DNA from: Neopestalotiopsis rosae
Taxonomy: Eukaryota; Ascomycota; Sordariomycetes; Amphisphaeriales; Sporocadaceae
Direction of reading: 5' to 3'
Assembly: GCA_023078685.1 (NCBI GenBank)
Contig: JALGAS010000011.1
Span: 310,001 to 374,000, forward strand
DNA length: 64,000 nucleotides
A program made the position numbers and the translations under genes. Below the pieces are notes generated by a model. It was not told the DNA's origin. It was given only the letters and a program-made list of their open reading frames with translations, and did no database searches. Shown piece by piece: positions 44,419-56,382 of this stretch (positions are counted from its first letter, which is position 1; each line of letters begins with the position of its first letter).

Positions 44419-47116
44419 ATGGCCGACCCCGTTGCCAGAACTGCTTCTCCCTATCCCGACAAGAACGTTAAAGGACCTCGTTCCAGTCAGCAGCTCCATT
44501 CCGCCGTTGCCCATTCTCTCCTCCAAGACCGCAAGAGTGAGTTTCTACCAACAAACAGCCCAATCTTGAGCTCTTGCAAGAAAAAAAAAACAGAAGAGAG
44601 AGATAGACACGGGGAGAAAGAGCACCGCTTGGAATGAGTCCATCTTTACTGACAATATGACCATTTAGTGATTTCCAACAACAAAGTCAACAAGACCGCC
44701 CTCCACCCCGGTGGCATTGAGCCCCATCAGGAGGAACACACGGAACTTGAAATTGAGCTCCACGACAAGGCACACATTGACTACGACAGAGTTGCAATTG
44801 TATGTGTTGACAATTCTATTTCGAATCTTTGTAACCAAGCGCACAACGGCTAACCAGCTTCTTTCCATTACAGATCCCCAACCCTTCTGTTGCCGCACTT
44901 TACGAAGATGCTCTTGTATACGAAGTCGGTTCAGCCATCGCTTCCAGCGGTGCCCTGACAGCATACTCTGGCGCAAAGACTGGACGTTCTCCCTCAGATA
45001 AGAGAATCGTCAAGGAGGCATCTTCGGAAAACGATATTTGGTATGCTAGACAAATTGTATATTCGCATCCTGACCAGTTTCACTAACACACGATATAGGT
45101 GGGGACCTGTCAACAAGCCCATGGCTCCTGATGTAAGTCAATCATGTTATTCAACTTGGGCAACAATCAATTTTCCACGGACCTTTCCCCGTCACGATGG
45201 GAATTGCCTACCCTGGAATTCCTCTTCACTGCCTTTCCTCTCTTCCTCCCTTCTCCCGCGACCAAACAGATTCCTCCCTCAATTACCCCGCCAAGTCTCA
45301 TCCCCGCAATGAACATGGTTTCGATCTTTCGGTCATATGGACACGCTTTTGGCGTCATTGAGATTTTGGCCTCGGATCCCTACTGGCGTGTAAAACTGGT
45401 TTACCTCTGGAATCCAGCCTACACTTTCAGCAGCTCAGCCCAGACACAAACGGCATCACGATTTGGAGTACACTCGCTACGAGCATTTATCGTTTGGCTG
45501 CTTGTCATACCCTTGCAGCTAGTGGCGTCATCATTGGATGGGCGGGCGACTGACCCCAAAAGCTGCGGGCTAGTCGCTTGACTTGGCCCTACTGTACCCC
45601 GCCTATTCCGCATCCCGCTTCCGCCAGCCTGCAAAAACAGCCGAGCCGAGACGAGACTCCAGACGATCGGCCTTAGTGGGTCTTGTTCACGTGTCTCCCC
45701 TGGTTGGACACAGCACATGTCTTAATACAGAATTCGGCTTTACGATCCAGTACTGACTTGGCAATTTTATAGGTGTGGAAAATCAACCGCGAGCGTGCTG
45801 TTGACTACCTGAACACAAGGACAAGAATCTACGTTGTCGACGGTTACGCCGGCTGGGACGAGAAGTACAGAATCCGCGTCAGAGTCATCTGTGCCCGCGC
45901 CTACCATGCTCTGTTCATGCGCAACATGCTTATCCGCCCTCCTCGCGAGGAGCTGGAGCACTTCCACCCCGACTACACCATTTACAATGCCGGTACTTTC
46001 CCCGCCAACAGATACACCGAGGGTATGACTTCGGGTACTTCCGTTGCCATCAACTTTGCCGAGAAGGAGATGGTCATTCTCGGAACCGAGTACGCCGGTG
46101 AGATGAAGAAGGGTGTCTTCACCGTTCTCTTCTACGAGATGCCCATCAAGCACCACGTCCTAACTCTGCACTCGTCCGCCAACGAGGGCAAGAACGGCGA
46201 CGTTACTCTTTTCTTCGGTCTGTCCGGAACTGGCAAGACCACTTTGTCTGCCGACCCCAACCGTGCCCTGATTGGTGACGACGAGCACTGCTGGAGTGAC
46301 CGTGGTGTCTTCAACATTGAGGGTGGTTGCTACGCCAAGTGCATTGGCCTTTCCGCCGAGAAGGAGCCCGATATTTTCGGCGCCATCCGCTACGGTTCCG
46401 TCCTGGAGAACGTTGTTTTCGATCAGGAGACCCGCGAGGTCGACTACGACGATGCCACTCTCACCGAGAACACCAGATGTGCCTACCCCATTGAGTACAT
46501 CTCCAACGCCAAGATCCCCTGCTTGTCCGAAAACCACCCCAGCAACATTATTCTGTTGACCTGCGACGCTCGTGGTGTTCTGCCTCCCATCTCCAAGCTC
46601 AACAGCGCCCAGACCATGTTCCACTTCATCTCTGGTTACACCTCCAAGATGGCCGGTACCGAAGACGGTGTCACTGAGCCCCAAGCCACCTTCTCTTCTT
46701 GCTTCGCCCAGCCCTTCTTGGCCCTTCACCCCATGAAGTACGCCAAGATGCTGGCCGAGAAGATTGAGCAGCACAAGGCCAACGCCTGGCTCCTCAACAC
46801 CGGCTGGGTCGGCGCCGGCTACACCCACGGTGGTAAGCGCTGCCCCCTCAAGTACACCCGCGCCATCCTCGACGCCATCCACTCGGGCGCCCTCGCCAAC
46901 GCCGAGTACGAGACCTACGAGGTCTTCAACCTCGACGTGCCCAAGAGCTGCCCCGGCGTCCCCGACGAGCTCCTCAACCCCGCGACCGCCTGGACCGCCG
47001 GCAAGGAGAGTTTCCAGCAGGAGGTCAAGAAGCTTGGCGGTCTCTTCATTGAGAACTTCAAGAAGTACGAGTCGGAAGCTACCGACGACGTCAAGGCTGC
47101 CGGCCCCATTGTCTAA
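44419..47116 (+). CDS. PCK1: Phosphoenolpyruvate carboxykinase (ATP)
   Basis: Converts oxaloacetate and ATP to PEP, CO2 and ADP, the first committed step of gluconeogenesis, in the cytosol; fungal orthologue acuF/PCK1. Five exons: 44419-44536, 44669-44799, 44874-45040, 45099-45132 and 45773-47116, giving 597 aa with all phases consistent. The substrate-binding segment [14 protein letters not shown] lies in exon 3. The kinase P-loop GLSGTGKTT is at residues 299-307, with the metal-binding DDEH just after. The DIW-WGPVNKP junction is created by splicing through a split Trp codon. Exon 4 is only 34 nt and intron 4 is 640 nt, long for this genome. The start ATG has the ACCATGG context. The 5' leader is in pyrimidine/A-rich DNA. 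Codon use is strongly biased to C-ending codons, as expected of a highly expressed enzyme. Confidence 0.97.
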
Positions 47117-48370
47117 ATTTGAAGGCTTCGCAGCCCTCTCTTTTTTTCCATCTCATTTAGCAACTTGTTTTTTTCAAATCGCATTTCAGCTGGGTTGGGT
47201 TTTCTTTCTCATTTTGGGTTTTTCTTTTCATGATAGGGCGACATGACTTTTCGTGTCTGCCCCCAAGACGGCCCTGAGAGCGTCGGGTCGTGAAGATATA
47301 TTGCTACATATATATATACCTTGGCGGAGGACGAGGAAGAGACAAATTTGGGTTATTGTGGGCTAGCATTGAGGAGAAGAGTGCAGCTTCTAGTGCAGAA
47401 TTCCGCTGTACATAAACTCCCTGGTTGCTGTAGGCAAAAGGTGTGGTGTGATGGTGAGAAAATGGAAGCCGGATCTCTCTCAGGGAGGTTCGTTAGCTAG
47501 AATGGTGCCGGGCAAGGGATAAATACCGGCGAAGAATGAATGAAAACAAAATCTTTCTAATTATTTTGAATTTGCTTGTACAAAATGTGACCAACACGCT
47601 TCTTGAGCTTGTATTCTATGAAATGAAATTTGGGGCAATGAATTTTCAATTGACTTCAAGAACATTACACTCCGTGATTATAGTACGCGGAGTCCTAACA
47701 TTTTTCAAATTGGAATACAATATGGCAGATGTGTATTGAACTTTTTGCTACTCATCTGACTCGATCTCACGATCATCAACATAGTTTCTTGAGTGTTCTC
47801 ATGATTGGTGTATGCGCTAAGACCTTTATAGTCTTCCGCCTCAACAAATACTTTACTATCTTAGACGACGGCAAACAGAGTCGTCTGCGCACAATCACCT
47901 CGGCAAGGGAATGCGATACAGCAATAGAAGTAACCAAGAGATGTATATGACCAGCACATCATCGGCGACCGTGATCTTTCAAGAAATGATATGATCGGCC
48001 TGCCTAGTGCTTAGGCAGATTCAAGTATAAGAAGGGTGAGTTTGGCATCTTTAGTGGAACCCTTCAACACCCCCACCCGATGGGCAAGGCCGCAATCCCC
48101 AAAGCATCTTTCTTCTCTACATGCATCCACATGAAGGTTGTCTGACACACACATCATTTCTAGAACGGTACCAACCTGCTTATCCCTTGCATTGGCAACC
48201 CTTATAACAGGCACTCGTCGGTCTCTGTATTCCCGACCCATTACTTTCCTCGACTATCCCTACTGACCATTCAATAGAGAACTTCTCTTGTCGTTGTCCA
48301 GTGTTGCCGCATCCTTTTCAATATAACCAACACCACTATCCAACAAAACTAGCCTCTCAGAATCAATAAA
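47117..48370. other. Intergenic, PEPCK 3' flank and next promoter
   Basis: The PEPCK 3' UTR probably lies in the T-rich stretch after 47117. A short TA repeat is near 47310. No supported ORF was seen before the dehydrogenase start. Confidence 0.5.
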
Positions 48371-49789
48371 ATGGCATCATCATCAGGCGAGCCCATCCGG
48401 CAGCCGCAACGCCCTGCGTCGGCAGACCACGAGGTGATTGTGCTGCTAGAGGGCGTGCACCTGACCTTTGAGGACATTGACACGGCGCCTTTAAAGACAC
48501 ACGAGATGATCACCTACCACCGCGTCACGGCGCCGGCCGAGGTCCGCGAGCGCATCCAGTGCGCCAGCATCGTCATTGCCACGCAGTGCCGCATCAATGC
48601 CGAGAGCTTGGGCGAGGCGCCGCATCTGTGAGTCAGAGACTCCTTCTGGACCCTATTTTTGCTTTCATAGCTGCTACTGGAATAGTAGAAACTTCATGAA
48701 GAAAGAAGAAATCTGCTTGGAAATAGGCTGACATGTTCTCTTTGTCGTATCTTCCTAGGAAATGCGTTATTACGCCGACAGCTGGCACAAATCATATCGA
48801 TGTAGATGAGTGTCGCCGTCGGGGCATCAAGGTGGCCAGATGTGAGGGTTCGACCTCCCCAGCCGTTGCAGAGCACGCGCTGAGCATGGTAGGTTTTTCT
48901 CTCTGTTGCGGTGAGCATGTGGACGCTCTTGAGAGCGATGCTGCTTTCCACCCTCCGATTCTCCCTCTTTCTTTGTTCAACGTCCGCTTACTTGAGCTTT
49001 CCACACAAATAACAGTACTTCGCCACTAGACGGAAAACCGTAATATTTCATAATGAAATCCGCAGCGTGGATGAAGAAAACAAGAACTCGTGGAAACGGG
49101 AAGGCAGCATTGCGTACAAGATGCAGACAGCCAATGGTCAGCCTCCGCTATCCATTGAGCAAGAAGTTGTGGGCATCATTGGCTACGGCAGCATAGGTAA
49201 GGAACACCACGGGAGGTATAAATATGATTTTTGAGACTAAGAAGGTATTGGGATCTCAGGAAAGCGCCTCGCCACATTTTGCAGAGCTCTGGGAATGCAG
49301 GTACTCATCTCGGAGAGGAAGGGAGCCATCGAGACTCGCAAGATGGACAGCAGCAGCAGCGACGGCACTGCACCGGTAATCCCCCGCACGCCCTTTGACC
49401 AGGTGATCCGGACCGCGACCGTGCTCGTCCTGTGCTGCACTTTCACCGAGTCCTCGCGGCACCTGATCGACGCGGCCGAGCTGAGCGTCATGCGGCCGGA
49501 AGCCATCCTGATCAACGTGTCGCGGGGCGGCATCCTCAACAACGCGGCCGTCGTGGCAGCGCTGCGCGACCGGCGCATCTCGGGGCTCGCCGTCGACGTC
49601 TTCGACAGCGAGCCTGCTAGCAGTGCCGAGGATAGCGCCCTGCTGGCTGCTGAGGCGCGGGACTTGAATATCGTCCTCTCTCCGCACGTGGGATACTTCT
49701 CTACCAAGACGGTTCTTACCATGAAGTCCATGGTTCGGGATCATATCAAGAGTTTTGTGGAGGGAGATTATTCCAAGTTTGAAGCGTAA
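48371..49789 (+). CDS. D-isomer-specific 2-hydroxyacid dehydrogenase
   Basis: NAD(P)-dependent oxidoreductase interconverting 2-keto acids and D-2-hydroxy acids; the exact substrate is not evident. Four exons: 48371-48627, 48759-48888, 49016-49196 and 49260-49789, giving 365 aa. Introns are 131, 127 and 63 nt (GTGAGT, GTAGGT, GTAAGG). The Rossmann motif GYGSIG is at 185-190, its final Gly split by the last intron. The catalytic triad is complete: Arg278 (NVSRGG), Glu307 (DSEP) and His332 (SPHVGY). Glu208 followed by Arg-Lys ends the second beta strand, so NAD versus NADP preference is ambiguous. The N-terminal lobe has the TPTAGTNHIDVDECRRRGI substrate-loop pattern. No targeting signal is seen, so a cytosolic enzyme is likely. 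It is too short for a D-3-phosphoglycerate dehydrogenase with an ACT domain. Confidence 0.9.
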
Positions 49790-51140
49790 AAGGAGAGCGG
49801 GGACTACTAGCTTTGATGGATAACGAGATGGCTTTTGATGTGGGTGTTGTTCATCTAGAATTACAGTCTACTAATGTTATGAGACTTTAAGATCAATGAC
49901 ACCATTGCGAGCCTCCAAGTCTACAATAGAATAATTGATATACGAAGTCGATCTGGCAGAGTCTATGGTAATATCTATTCATTTTGTCGAATTCAATTGA
50001 TATTTCCACGACCAGTATCCAAAGCTGCTTCTTATGTCTTCTCTTTACTCCATAAACCAGAGATTACAAAAAAGACTACTCATAATTTGAGAAAAGTGGA
50101 GGTAGGGAATTTGAGACGAGATAAAGCGACACCAGTCAAGATAATTCCTACTCTAAGTCAATAAACGGAACAATGAGAAAAACACGCTCTTATTGCACGA
50201 CATGGATCAACGACGAAACGATCCGAAAGCACAGCCTAGAGTCCCCCAACCTTAACTTGGCTTCCCTACACATGCAATGGCGGGATGACTGCCATCGCAC
50301 TCTGAATGCTATCACGGGCAGTGGCATCGCCACTGCCACGGCACACAGCTACCTTGTGGCTGGACACCCTATATAGTCAGATCCCATATCGCAGGTGTGT
50401 GGTTCGTCAGATTAGACTTGGACCACACTCTGTATAGCACCCTACGTGGCTCATATAGACTGTTCAGGCATATCGCCGTTGCACACGACCACCTACCGGT
50501 GGGACCACGATACAGACCATACCGTCCTGTGACAAATTTGTTAAAATACTTATATATATGGTGTACCGGAGTGCCGGAGGGGGGTTCGATACGTAACGCC
50601 TAAGGGGGTTAGCAACTGTAGCGGCAGCCCCATTTGCCAACCTTATTAATAGGCTCTAATAAATATATCAGCAGCCCTCCGGGCGCTGCAAATAGCTCTG
50701 AATACCATCTTTTTTCCCACACTCTTCTTCTACCCCCCATGGTCCCCATGTCAGGGTTCCTGCCTGGAAATCTGGCTGCACTCATCAGCTTAAGTAAATC
50801 ATTGCCTAATTCTTGTGGCAGCGCCCATCGCAGCCGCTTTCCACGACCAAAAGCCCTTTGTACTGCCACAAAAGCAAGAAAGTGGTAAGCCGTAAGCCAA
50901 TCCCATTACTTTCCAACGCACCAAGATCTCTCCATCTGACGGCCATTTCCTCGTGTAGAGGTCCACATACAACACTCTGCACCACCGCACAAGTAAGTCA
51001 GGTTGTGCGCCCAATTCTGCTTATACCAAACACATACACCGAACTGCTCGCCGCCAGCTGTTCTGCGGGATACTCTCACCACTACAACCCAAAAGACTCT
51101 CACATAGCTGGGCGGATATCTCCTTTTATCCCCGCAGACG
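49790..51140. other. Intergenic region with a possible coding relic
   Basis: The first 400 bases are AT-rich 3' flank. A perfect 9-bp inverted repeat with a 3-nt loop lies at 50317-50337. On the minus strand, about 50869-50609 reads as an 86-codon ORF with coding-like composition but no ATG of its own and no domain I recognise; it may be a relic or chance. A Gly-rich stretch near 50570-50610 (GGAGGGGGGTTCGAT) resembles part of a tRNA B box but has no tRNA fold. Confidence 0.4.
50317..50337. repeat. 9-bp inverted repeat, 3-nt loop
   Basis: GGCAGTGGC-ATC-GCCACTGCC forms a perfect GC-rich hairpin. There is no U-tract or neighbouring gene end that would make it a terminator, and this mechanism would not be expected for a eukaryotic mRNA gene. 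Confidence 0.7.
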
Positions 51141-51617
51141 ATGGCCCTTGCACAGGATTTCTGTGGTCTCCTTCAATCCGCTGTATCTACCAGCATATAT
51201 ATTCTAGACTTGGTCTCTATTCTTTGCGCACATGTCGAGACCCTTCTACTCTGGATTTTCGGGATCCCTGGCCCAGCTCCGTTCCGCATGTTTATTGCGT
51301 ACCTAGAGCACCCGTTCTTTTCCCAAGGAGAAGCAAAGATTAGCAGGCTTATTGCTCTGGCTTGTCTGCTGTTGATTCCTCGCATGGTCCATGAGCAACG
51401 CCGTCGACCCTTGCAGTACAAATCGCCTTTGATCAGACTGATGTATCCATTTACAGAGAATAGCAAACGAGCGGTTTATGCTCTTATGCTAGTCGGAACT
51501 TGGGTAGGTGTGGCTGTGTGCAATGCCCTAACGCTGCATCTTATCAACGTTGGGGGCCCCTTTTTCCCGGCGAGCACAATGGCTTTCTCTTTTTGTTGTT
51601 TGATGGCTCTGGGCTGA
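51141..51617 (+). CDS. Possible small membrane protein, 158 aa
   Basis: I do not recognise it. The ATG at 51141 follows a C/A-rich leader with few ATGs. The protein has hydrophobic stretches at about residues 13-43, 65-80, 111-138 and 145-158, separated by a basic segment (MVHEQRRRPLQYK), so it could be a small integral membrane protein. It ends inside its last hydrophobic stretch, which may mean a missed intron near the end or a truncated gene. Composition is not strongly coding-like, hence the low confidence. Confidence 0.38.
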   Translation: MALAQDFCGLLQSAVSTSIYILDLVSILCAHVETLLLWIFGIPGPAPFRMFIAYLEHPFFSQGEAKISRLIALACLLLIPRMVHEQRRRPLQYKSPLIRLMYPFTENSKRAVYALMLVGTWVGVAVCNALTLHLINVGGPFFPASTMAFSFCCLMALG

Positions 51618-52475
51618 ACCAATTGAGGCTCTACTTGTATGATCCAGCACTTCCCGCACAAGGGAGCTGAGATTGTTGGTGATGTCTGCGTTACCATCAG
51701 TACCTAGATGACAGTCATCTAAAAACAGATTGCGATGGAATTTTGTGATCTGTAGCACAGATCTAGGGACTCAATTAGTCGGCAATGAGGCGATACACAG
51801 TGGTTCTGTAATGTGTTTCTTTTTATATGCTATCATACACATCCCAGTAACATTACCTTCTGCAAGCACAAGTTCCTACTTGGCCTTTCAAAGGCTGTCA
51901 CATACTTCGTAGGAGCATTACTATTTATTTCTTTTTCTTTGTTTGCAAATGGAACTTCGATGTCTGCGTTGGGCTCGAAATTCCCACGTCATCGCTGGGA
52001 TATCACTGTATTATGAAGCCCCAGAGTGAATCGGAGGGGAAACAACATTGAACGACACACAAGGTGTAAAGAGTAGCACTCAGTGCTGGGTACACAAGAG
52101 GCAGATATGATCTGTGCGCAATTTGCAACTGCCCCGCAAGTTTGGAGGTCCCCCACTGCGCGACCAGGATCGCTACACTAGAATAAGGCTGCCCTTTCCA
52201 GCCTTGGGAACTAATTGGGTTGTTGGCTGCTGATTGCTGATTGCTCTCCACCTTAGTGTATGTATCTAGTACGGTCCCTAACAGAGACCCTACTAGAGCC
52301 TGACAAAGCTTCTTACAACATCAGAGGGCGCCGTAGAACGGACGCGACCGAGACCAGCAGCAACATTTCGCCGTTTGTGGCGCCAAGTTTTCTTCCCTCT
52401 TACCACAAACCTCTGATGCCAATAGCTACATTTCTACTGCATTTCAGGGTCGTGCGATCATGAGAGAAGCTCACA
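51618..52475. other. Intergenic, PAN2 promoter region
   Basis: 0.86 kb of mixed sequence without a supported ORF. The last 200 bases should contain the PAN2 5' UTR. Confidence 0.5.
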
Positions 52476-55400
52476 ATGGATGCAGACTGGGCAGAGGTGA
52501 GTTGTGCCTCAACTTGAGAACTTGAGCACGCGTAGTCACAGATAGCGCAGTTTGCGAAATAGCTTTGCTCTTCGCGACGGCTGGTTATACTGTCCTACGC
52601 GCCGCAGCTCTCCCTCCTCTCTCCTTCCTATCAATCTTCCTCACCTATATGACCGGATGCCGATCATGCTGACAACGACACCCTTCCTCTTCAGGTTTCC
52701 CAGACACCTCTACCTCCGCCGGGGCTTAGAGCACACCACACACCGGTAACGACACTCGCTTTCGACACGAGCCAGGAGCTTCTCTGGGCGGGCAACGAGT
52801 ATGGCAGGGTGACTTCATTCTACGGGACGAGTATTCTCAACCAATATACTTCCTTCAAGGCCCACAGCTCCCAAGATGGCAAGGTTCACCAGTTGCTGTT
52901 CAATGACAAGGGCGTCATTGCCCTCGGTTCGCGCAGCGTCCACATGGCCATGCGACGCGGTCCGCCGCTGTGGAACATTCGACACGAGGCTATGAAGGAC
53001 TTGCGATGCATGACTTTTACTTCCAAGGGTACTGCCGAGATTATTGTTGCTGGCGAGCAGGACAAGATGCTCGTCATCGACGTGAACAAGGGCGAGGTCG
53101 TCAAGGTTATTCCCGCTGACGCTCACTACAAGATCATGAGGCGCAGCCGATACATATGCGCCGCAACCACTGGTTCTGCAGTCCATATCTTGGATCCCCT
53201 GAGCTTCAGAGTCATGAAGACTTGGGCTCCTCATGCCGGTATCGTCCACGACATGGACGCTCAACACGACTTTATCGTGACGTGTGGCCTCACCTTGCGC
53301 TCCGGCTATGCACAGCCACAGTACATGTGCGATCTCTTCGTCAATGTCTACGATCTCAAGAATATGGTTTCTATGAATCCGGTCCCCTTCCCGGCTGGTG
53401 GTGCTTATGTACGCATGCACCCGCGCATGTCGACAACCAGCATCGTCGTGTCTCAGCATGGACAGATCCACGTTGTGGACTTGATGAATCCGAATACCAC
53501 CAATGTTCGGCAGACGGGCTTGCTAGTCTTCCCGTCTGCGTTTGATATTGCACCGTCGGGCGAAGGTATGGCCTTGGCCGATAAGGAATGCAACATTCAC
53601 CTTTGGGGTGCACCCACGAAGATGCACTTTGCTGAAGTACCTACGCCCATTGAGTGGGCTGATCCCGAAACGCCAACCCCAGATGTCGATTGGGATGAGA
53701 AAACGTAGGTTCATCTTTACAATGCTTCAGCCATTTTCGTGACACTGTGCTGACGTGCACGCAGACCATTAAGCACAGTCGGCATGCCCTACTATAGGGA
53801 GGTTCTGCTGTCGGCATGGCCGTCCGAAGCAGTGTATGAAGTTGGTGCCGCACCTCCAAAAGAAGAGCCCATATTCATGGGAACACTGCAACGGAGAGAC
53901 TGGGGCTACTATGGTAAGAACACTAGGGGTCTGCGTCGAAACCAGATCGAGGATACTCGAAGGCTGCAAAACACGAAAGAGTTTGGTCTCATCAACAAGC
54001 CGAAATTCCTCAGCGAACAAGCTCGTGACATTGCACACTCGCCGGCAGGCACGCCAGCCCCGGAAGAGGTACCCAATGATCCACTCTCGGAGATCACAAA
54101 CAATCGAGCATTGGAAAGCCACAAAGTTAGCGTACCCGACTTATACCAGAGTATCGACATTCAGTATAGTAAATTTGGCATTGATGATTTCGATTTTGGG
54201 TAAGTGTTGCACCTTTATGGCATGGATTGACACGGCTGACTTTTTTAGATTCTACAACAAGACGGGTTACGCCGGCTTGCAGAATCATATTGCGCATTGC
54301 TACGCAAACGCCCTTTTACAGGTCATGTTTTTCACGCCCTCTCTGAGAAATATAGCTCTTCATCACACGGCTTCTCGTTGCTTCGAGGAGACCTGTCTCT
54401 TGTGCGAACTGGGTTTCCTGTTCGACATGCTTTCAAAGGCAGGCGCCGCCCCTTGCCATGCTTCAAATCTTTTAAAGGTTGTCAGTTACTTTCCACAAGC
54501 TGCCAGCTCGGGCTTACTGGACAATCATCCGCATCATCCATCGCGGTCCATGATGTTGCAGCAATTCGCTAGGTTCATACTGCCGCAAATCGTGACCGAC
54601 CACCGCAGAATGGAGCACTCAGATGCCATGGAGACGCTCCTCAGGACAGACTTGACAACGAACATTAGGTGTCACGTTTGTGGTGTAGAAGTGAGCAAGG
54701 CAGCACCAGCAAATTTTCACGAGTTGATATACAACTCGCCCAGTGTAGGTGCGAACCATGAATTGAAGTTTGCCTCGCTAACTTGGACGGAATAGAAGCC
54801 CGGATCACGACACGCAAAGAGCGCCCGAGTCACATTCTCTCAGATTCTTAAGAAGAGTATCGAGAAGGACCAGAACGCCAAGGGCTTCTGCCACAATTGC
54901 CGGGGGTACAAGATGCTAAGCAGCAGGCGAGTCACTCATGAGATGCCTGTCGTACTCACGCTCCTTGCACACAATCTCAACGACGAGGCACGCAGGCTCT
55001 GGGCTACACCGGGATGGCTGCCAGACGAGATTGGAGTCATCATTACTAACAATGGTGATTTCTTTTGTTACGAGGGCGAGGAATTGAAGTCACTGTTGGA
55101 CAGACAGCAGCGTGGCCAGCTTCAACATCGCATGAAGGTGTATTCTCTTGCAGCATTAGCTGTTGATATTGACACTGGGCTTAAGGACTCCCACCTTGTC
55201 ACGATGGCGAATGGTATGTAGCACTCTCTCTGAGCGCTTCTCTAATGACCGTTACTGACTTGCTTTTTAAGTTGCTCACTCGGCAGAAATCGCGCCTGGC
55301 AAGAGTCAATGGCACCTCTTCAACGATTTCCATGTGGTCCCGGTGGCGCGTGAAGAAGCTCTGGCCTTCAATGCTTCATGGAAATTGCCTTCAGTTCTTA

Positions 55401-56382
55401 CATTCCAGCTAAAAGAATTCAACAACCACATTGACCACAGCTGGAGGGAAAAGCTGGACGCGAGCCTGCTTTACCACGACATGAAGTAGGTCATTCCCTT
55501 TACTGTGATTGCGCTTGATACTAACATTTCTCTAGACCGGGCATCTCTGAAAAGACATACCGAACCTTGGATGAAGGCACAGAAAAGGTGACAACAGATA
55601 CCATCATTGCTATTGACACCGAGTTCGTATCAACCTCGAGCGCCGAAATTGAGATAACTTCCGACGGCGATGAAAGGACGATTCGACCAACGGTGCATGC
55701 GCTAGCAAGAACGTCAGTCTTGCGTGGAAATGGCCTGCACGAGGGTGTCCCTTTTATCGACGACTATGTCCATATCAAAGACCCAGTTGTCGACTACCTT
55801 ACAGCCTATTCTGGCATTGTGCCAGAGGATCTGGATCCAAAACGGACGAAACATACACTCGTTCCGCTAAAGATTGTCTACAAGAAGATGTGGATCCTTT
55901 TGAATCTCGGGTGCAAATTCCTCGGCCACGGCCTCAAGCAGGATTTCCGCGTGATTAACATACACGTCCCACGCGATCAGATCATTGACACGAGCGACCT
56001 ATTCTTCGAACCAGCTAAGAAGAGGAAGTTGAGTCTGCAGTTCCTGGCTTGGTATCTCCTCAAGGAAGACATCCAGCTAGAGACTCACGATTCGATTGAA
56101 GATGCAAGAACAGCTCTTCGACTGTACAGAAAATACCAAGAATATACCGATGCAGGTGTTTTCAAATCGGTTCTGATGGAGATATACCAAAAGGGGTTCG
56201 CTATGAACTTTAAGCCGCCTTCCAAGCAAGGCAACTTGGCTGCCAATGTTCCCAGGACCGATACGCCTCCGATTGAAGGCGGTGGTCCAAGTACGCCCAT
56301 CCGCAAGTCTGGCACTGGCATTGGTCTCTTTGGTGCGAGTCCCAGTTGGAAGGAGAGTTCGGCGTCTTCAAGACTGCGATAG
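52476..56382 (+). CDS. PAN2: PAN2, nuclease subunit of the PAN2-PAN3 deadenylase
   Basis: Shortens mRNA poly(A) tails with PAN3 and PABP in the cytoplasm. Seven exons: 52476-52496, 52695-53704, 53765-54199, 54249-54744, 54796-55213, 55272-55485 and 55536-56382; introns are 198, 60, 49, 51, 58 and 50 nt; the product is 1146 aa. Residues 1 to about 330 are the WD40 propeller. A linker that binds PAN3 follows. The ubiquitin-hydrolase-like domain spans about 489-840. The DEDDh exonuclease has Asp892 and Glu894 (IDTEF), Asp1001 (LKQDF), and His1049 with Asp1054 (HDSIEDAR). The apparent stop at 54793 lies in an intron (GTAGGT, GCTAAC, AATAG), not in a frameshift. The ubiquitin-hydrolase-like domain carries Cys506 (AHCYANALLQ) where a nucleophile would sit. 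The first exon has only seven codons. Confidence 0.96.

Noticed and set aside
45144..45581. 145-codon ORF as a gene inside the PEPCK intron
   Set aside because: It begins with a non-ATG codon, is pyrimidine-rich, and matches no domain; the long intron explains the region.
46160..46882. 240-codon minus-strand ORF over PEPCK
   Set aside because: Antisense shadow caused by the strong C-ending codon bias of PEPCK.
50575..50605. Transposon terminal repeat or tRNA at GGGGGGTTCGATACG
   Set aside because: I found no matching inverted copy in the window and no tRNA fold.
54745..54830. Frameshift or premature stop in PAN2
   Set aside because: The stop lies in a 51-nt intron with GTAGGT donor, GCTAAC branch and AATAG acceptor; splicing restores an uninterrupted frame with the expected family sequence.
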